Source: Streptomyces piniterrae
Lineage (GTDB): Bacteria > Actinomycetota > Actinomycetes > Streptomycetales > Streptomycetaceae
Direction of reading: 5' to 3'
Assembly (NCBI RefSeq): GCF_005048155.1
Contig: NZ_SUMB01000013.1
Span: 186,001 to 250,000 of the forward strand
DNA length: 64,000 bases
A program made the translations under genes and the position numbers. Positions 60,178-64,000 of this stretch are shown one piece after another (positions within the stretch are counted from its first letter, which is position 1; every line of letters starts with the position of its first letter). The notes below the pieces were generated by a model that ran no database searches, had not been told where the DNA came from, and worked only from the letters and a program-made list of their open reading frames with translations.

Positions 60178-60220
60178 TTCGCATGATCAGCGATCAGGGA
60201 TACCTATCCCTTGTCCCTGC

Positions 60221-60988
60221 TCACCAGGCCGGTTTGCGATCGTGGCCGTAGCGGAACGGGCCTGCCGGGTGGTCCTCGAAGTGCAGGTGCGGACCGGTGA
60301 CATTGCCGGTGGACCCGACCTTGCCGAGCCGCTGACCGGCCTTGACCCGCTGGCCGGGCTGGACGTCCCGCCGGGACAGGTGGCAGTGGACGTAGACGCG
60401 GCCGTTGTCCGCCTGGAGGCCGATCCAGTTGCCGTAGGCACCGCCCTGGCCGTCCGACCACTTGATCACGCCGTCCCGGACGGCGACGACCGTGGTTCCC
60501 ACCGGTGCCGCGTAGTCGTCCCCGGTGTGATACCCCGCCTGGTAACGGGCGTTCTGCACGCCGTACGCGTAGTTGATGCCGTGCCCCGGCACCGGTGAGG
60601 AGACGCGGCCGCCCGACGACGGCGAGTCTCCGCCTCCGTCGCCGCCTCCGTCACCCTCCCGCACCTTGAAGCCGTACTCGGCTCCGAGCTTCTTGAGGGA
60701 CGTCTTCCCCGGAATCCCGTCGGCGTCGCCGCCGGAGAAGCCGAGGTGCCGCTGCCAGTTGGCGTAGGCCTCCTTGGTGCGCGGGCCGAAGGTGCCCGGG
60801 GCCGACGAGTAGTCCAGGCCCACAGCCTTCTCCAGTGCATACTGCACCGTCAGGACACTGCCGTTCTTCGCACCGGGGTGGACCTCGGACAGGGACACCA
60901 CTTCGGCTGGCTTCACGCTCGATCCTCCCGTGAACAACTCGGCCACACTTTCGGCCACACTCTCGAATATCTCGCCTATGCCGGACAC
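60221..60988 (-). CDS. M23 family metallopeptidase with peptidoglycan-binding-like domain
   Basis: A 255-residue cell-wall hydrolase. Residues ~40-110 form a binding domain (LDYSSAPGTFGPRTK ... DADGIPGKTSLKKLG). After a Gly/Asp/Ser linker, residues ~125-255 form an M23 LytM-type endopeptidase with zinc ligands in GYHTGDDYAAP (HxxxD) and PHLHFEDH (HxH). It has no signal peptide, unusual for a wall-acting enzyme, so release by lysis or another route is needed. GTG 60988 lies two bases after the stop of the CHAP/SLT gene, and both proteins share the same binding domain, so they act together. Confidence 0.85.
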   Translation of the reverse strand: MSGIGEIFESVAESVAELFTGGSSVKPAEVVSLSEVHPGAKNGSVLTVQYALEKAVGLDYSSAPGTFGPRTKEAYANWQRHLGFSGGDADGIPGKTSLKKLGAEYGFKVREGDGGGDGGGDSPSSGGRVSSPVPGHGINYAYGVQNARYQAGYHTGDDYAAPVGTTVVAVRDGVIKWSDGQGGAYGNWIGLQADNGRVYVHCHLSRRDVQPGQRVKAGQRLGKVGSTGNVTGPHLHFEDHPAGPFRYGHDRKPAW

Positions 60989-60990
60989 GC

Positions 60991-62286
60991 TCAGTAGCCC
61001 ATCGGCGGCCGCTTCGGGTCGAACTGCTGGACCCGGCCGGCCAGGTTGGAGCCGTCGCGGTACACGCCGTACCTGACCATCACGTAGTTCATGGCGGCGC
61101 AGATGTTGGCCACACCGTCGTAGATGTTGTTCGAGGTACCGGGCTGGTGGTTCTCGGCGAACGTCTCCGGCATGACCTGCATGAGCCCGCGCGTGCAGCT
61201 CTGCGGATGCCCGTCGCTCTGCTCGGGCCCGTGGGCGTTCGAGTCGTAGGTGTTCACCGCGTTGAAGCGGTAGGTCGATTCACGCTTGGCCGCCGTCATG
61301 ATGCCCTTGACCCAGTGGTCCTCCGGCACCTTGAGGATGTGGCAGGCCTCCTTCGCCGCCCTCGATGCGCTGCCGTCCGGCACGTGCTTGTAGGTCACCG
61401 CGTCGAGGGGGATGCCCTCGCGCCCGGAGCCCGGCTTGCCGTCGTCGTCATCGCGCTTGCGGTCGAAGAAGTCCAGCCCGTACACCCGGAACTTGTGCCG
61501 CTTGCCGAGCTCGACGAGCGAGTGGCGGCCGAAGACACCGTCCGCGTCCGCACCGGTGAAGCCGAGCTCGCGCTGGAACTCGGCCACCGCGGCCTTGGTC
61601 CGGGGGCCGAACGTCCCCGGCGCCGAGCTGTAGTCGAGCCCGACCTCCGCCTTCAGAGCTGCCTGCACGATCCGTATGGAGACGTTCCGCGCCCCGAAGA
61701 CGACCTCGGAGGCCTTCACCTTGTGGTCCTCGTGGGGGAGCCGGTGCCCGTGCCAGCGCCATTCCTTGCGCGCGGCACCGCCCCGGTGGTCATGCGGGTC
61801 GGCGGTCGGCGGGCACTCGTCGTTGGGGAACTTGGGCGCGAAATACCCGACGATGCTCGCACTCTTCCGCTCGGTCTTGTGCGAGTAGACGCCCTTGCCC
61901 TGGTTGGCGTCCGTCGCACCGGCCTCAACGGTGTTGCCGCCCTTGGTGTAGACGTACGTCTCGTCGAAGCCGACCACCAGCTCCGTGTGACCGCCGTCGT
62001 GGAGGTTGACCCACGCGCCGACCGACGGGTACTCGGACCACTGCTCGCGCTCCTTCGCCCACGAGGTGAACCCGTTGACGCTGGCGATCTTCGGCACGAA
62101 CTCTTCCAGGCCCGTGTCGGCGTACATGTCCCAGTCGAACATGACGCACCACGGCTCACCGTTCATGCCGTACTGCTCGCCGAACCGCGTCCGGTTGTCG
62201 TAGTCCCCGTTGACGTTCTTCTCGTACACCCCCTCCTTGATGCTCTGCACGTGATCGATCAGCTTTCGCCACTTCGGCGTTGCCAT
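60991..62286 (-). CDS. CHAP amidase/peptidase plus SLT lytic transglycosylase, two-domain wall hydrolase
   Basis: A 431-residue protein. Residues ~1-150 form a CHAP-like domain, with Cys in GEPWCVMFDWDMY and His in DGGHTELVVGF. Residues ~200-275 repeat the binding domain of the neighbouring M23 protein (LDYSSAPGTFGPRTK). Residues ~310-431 form an SLT-type transglycosylase with the catalytic Glu in AAKRESTYRFNAVN, then RGLMQVMPETF and a C-terminal MNYVMVRYG. No signal peptide is visible. The architecture resembles phage-type endolysins or tail lysins more than housekeeping enzymes. ATG 62286 follows GGTGG. Confidence 0.83.
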   Translation of the reverse strand: MATPKWRKLIDHVQSIKEGVYEKNVNGDYDNRTRFGEQYGMNGEPWCVMFDWDMYADTGLEEFVPKIASVNGFTSWAKEREQWSEYPSVGAWVNLHDGGHTELVVGFDETYVYTKGGNTVEAGATDANQGKGVYSHKTERKSASIVGYFAPKFPNDECPPTADPHDHRGGAARKEWRWHGHRLPHEDHKVKASEVVFGARNVSIRIVQAALKAEVGLDYSSAPGTFGPRTKAAVAEFQRELGFTGADADGVFGRHSLVELGKRHKFRVYGLDFFDRKRDDDDGKPGSGREGIPLDAVTYKHVPDGSASRAAKEACHILKVPEDHWVKGIMTAAKRESTYRFNAVNTYDSNAHGPEQSDGHPQSCTRGLMQVMPETFAENHQPGTSNNIYDGVANICAAMNYVMVRYGVYRDGSNLAGRVQQFDPKRPPMGY

Positions 62287-63358
62287 AACTGTTCCACCAT
62301 TCCGAAATTGTCGGTTTCCGCGCATGCCGATGTCGCAAAGCGCGGAGCACGTATTTCTGTCCCTTTCGCAGCGGAAAGCCGCGACCGGGTAAATTGAGAG
62401 CGAAGGAGAAATAGGCGCGATCCAGGCAGGAGTAATCCCACAGCGTTATCGAGCAATTCGCAGCTGCCCGCGCTGAGCGGACACACCGGACAACCGCCGG
62501 CGGACTGGAAATCCGCCCGTCAGGCGCGCACGGAAGTACGGCTGTCGCCCGGCTTCAGCACGGAAATCGCCGCTCTGCCCGGCCTGCGGATCGACCCATG
62601 GATCAGCCCATGGACCGACCCATGGCCGGCCCGAAACCCAGCCGTCCGGGCACGCCGGGATCACCGATCACCGCAGGTGACCAGCCTTCCCCCTTGACCC
62701 CGTTTCTGGTGACACATCGCGACGCTCCACGTCACGACCCTGCGCACTCAGACGCGCGCAGCCCCCAGGGGCGACCAAGGTGCCCAACCCCCGCGTCTCA
62801 GACCTCTGCACATGAGCGCGCAGTCGTCGACACCGGTCGCGGACATCGGTCCGCGGGCACACCGCCCCATGGTAATTCCCCCGTTTCGATGCATGATCAC
62901 ACGCCCTCGCATGGGGGGAATATGTCGGAATTCTTGGGCTTGATTACACGACATGACTGCCGCGCCCAACACTTCCCCCGCGCTGACGCCTCATCAACTA
63001 TATAGATCATTGCGACCCCCGTGCAAGAAACCCGGATACGAGTCCGAATTGATCCTGTTCAGGTGGCCATGGGTCTTCTGATATCGGCACGACACCGAGC
63101 CGATAACCACTGCGGCGCCCGAAGTGCACGACGGTGCCACACATATCCGCTGCGCTGCCGAAATCCGGAACGCAGTGCCGCGTAATCGTCCACCTCGAAC
63201 ACGAGCGGTTTTTCCCCTCCGGGGCCGGACTCCCCCTCACCTACGCGTCGGGCAACGCACAGTCGGCCCCCTGGCTCCCGCCGAGACCCGCTCCGGCCAC
63301 CGCCGGGCTGCCCACGGCCCCCATGTAAGACCAACGCGATCAACGGGAGATAAACGCG
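62287..63358. other. 1.1-kb region without a recognisable gene
   Basis: Several short open frames occur on both strands, but none shows a family motif, good ribosome site and codon bias together. The AT content rises locally, for example near 62990-63010 (AACTATATAGATCATT), which may mark a promoter. The sequence could hold regulatory DNA for the CHAP/SLT operon and the remains of lost genes. Confidence 0.4.
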
Positions 63359-63376
63359 CCCGAGGCCACCCTCGGG
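63359..63376. terminator. terminator-like hairpin after the C39-like gene
   Basis: A 7-bp inverted repeat, CCCGAGG and CCTCGGG, with a 4-base loop lies 10 bases past the stop of the leftward C39-like peptidase gene. Confidence 0.5.
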
Positions 63377-63386
63377 GTGCACCCGC

Positions 63387-64000
63387 TCAGCGGACTCCCA
63401 CCGCCGCCAGCGCCCGGAGCTGAGACGGCGCCGGCCTGGCCGGGAAGTACAGGTAGCAGACGCCTCCGCTGCCGCCGACGACCTTCCCCTCGGCGTTCTT
63501 CCGCTTCGTCCGCAGCCAGATGTTCTCGAACTGCCGGCGCTTGTAGACGTGACGGACCGCGTCATCCGTCGCCGAGTTCGGATCGTTGGCGATGACGTCG
63601 CCGCTCTCCGTGAAGCCGATGACGGTCATGATGTGGCCGGCCGTGCCGTACCCCGCGCCGTCCAGCTCCTCCTTGAGGAAGGACTGCGAGGTGATGACGG
63701 GGATGCCGGCGTGGACCAGACGCTCCACGTCCGTCAGGGAGCCGAGCCGGGTGACGAGCCCCTGCATGCCCCGGTACGTCGACGCGTAGGCCGCGTTGAA
63801 GGGCCAGTTGCCGCAGCCCTCGTACTGGTAGTCGAAGGTGTAGCGGGCGGCGTGGCAGACCTGGGGGTCGGCGTAGTCGGGGTTGACCCAGGCGAGGTCC
63901 TCGGGAGTGGGCCCGCGGCCCCAGTACTCGATGATCATCTCGGAGGAGGTGGGGCTGCACCACGCCTCTCCCCCGTTGTCGTACTCGGGGTACTGGCCCT
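63387..64000 (-). CDS. C39-like cysteine peptidase, C-terminal part
   Basis: The frame is open to the right edge, so the N-terminus, probably with a signal peptide, is outside the window. About 204 residues are visible. The catalytic Cys is in EAWCSPTSSEM just inside the edge, the His in GYGTAGHIMTVIGF, and a polar partner in VIANDPNSAT, as in peptidase_C39_2 proteins that resemble papain-fold secreted proteases. An apparent ATG at 63938 is internal because the catalytic Cys lies upstream of it. It is the third likely cell-wall or protein hydrolase in this flank. Confidence 0.82.
   Translation of the reverse strand, partial: GQYPEYDNGGEAWCSPTSSEMIIEYWGRGPTPEDLAWVNPDYADPQVCHAARYTFDYQYEGCGNWPFNAAYASTYRGMQGLVTRLGSLTDVERLVHAGIPVITSQSFLKEELDGAGYGTAGHIMTVIGFTESGDVIANDPNSATDDAVRHVYKRRQFENIWLRTKRKNAEGKVVGGSGGVCYLYFPARPAPSQLRALAAVGVR

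Noticed and set aside
62598-63005. A 135-residue plus-strand frame in the gene-poor right flank.
   Set aside because: Low-complexity Pro/His/Arg composition, no motif and no good ribosome site.

Overview
The window is about 72% GC by impression, has strongly G/C-ending codons, and carries several gene families typical of Streptomyces (DUF6421, DUF5134, SARP regulators, LAxTG sortase substrates, TTA-containing pathway genes). I read it as a Streptomyces or close-relative chromosome. All calls come from reading sequence and translations by eye; no database search was run.

Left flank (1-15.6 kb): ordinary chromosomal genes. These are the 3' end of an acyltransferase (+), then a tight leftward operon from 5070 to 390 (DUF6421, SDR, threonine aldolase, transglutaminase-like, B3/B4-domain protein). 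Next come a glycerophosphodiesterase, a GNAT acetyltransferase, a VOC protein, DUF5134, an M56 peptidase, a PAP2 phosphatase and two HAD-fold proteins. An overlapping APC permease / glutamine-synthetase-like pair and a conserved hypothetical complete the flank.

Centre (15.8-58.1 kb): a large biosynthetic gene cluster. Its left edge holds an MFS exporter, a TTA-rich ImmA/IrrE-like metalloprotein, an XRE regulator and a SARP/NB-ARC activator. A leftward operon (34095 to 20949) encodes a type II thioesterase, C-A*-T (the A domain is degenerate), an MbtH-like protein, C-A-T-reductase, a VioC-like Fe/2-oxoglutarate oxygenase and a C*-A protein with no carrier domain. A divergent rightward operon (34439 to 43913) encodes FAAL-ACP, C-A-T-C-T-C-T and a methyltransferase. 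A second leftward operon (51050 to 43976) encodes a UvrA-like resistance ATPase, a ThDP E1-alpha, an ACP, an E1-beta/lipoyl/E2 fusion and a KAS III-like protein. A rightward pair is a methyltransferase and a phenylalanine-hydroxylase homologue. A leftward trio is a membrane-anchored serine hydrolase and a two-gene molybdenum aldehyde/xanthine oxidoreductase of PaoABC type.

How it may work: the FAAL starts a lipopeptide, an Ala-type A domain loads the first module, and the A-less carriers are charged in trans by the orphan A domain or with a two-carbon unit carried by the E1/E2-ACP-KAS III cassette. The reductase releases an aldehyde. FAAL leader, alanine, a NapB/C/D-like cassette, a reductase module, UvrA-type resistance and a membrane hydrolase together recall the tetrahydroisoquinoline antibiotics (quinocarcin, SF-1739, naphthyridinomycin, saframycin). 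This is my leading hypothesis, not a proof. Four promoters share heptamers in an 11-bp register around a TTGAGA core, and at least nine cluster genes carry TTA codons. Both suggest one SARP- and bldA-dependent regulon.

Right flank (58.4-64 kb): a LAxTG cell-wall protein, a lipoprotein, two adjacent cell-wall hydrolases without signal peptides (M23; CHAP plus SLT), about 1.1 kb without a recognisable gene, and the C-terminal part of a C39-like peptidase running off the right end.
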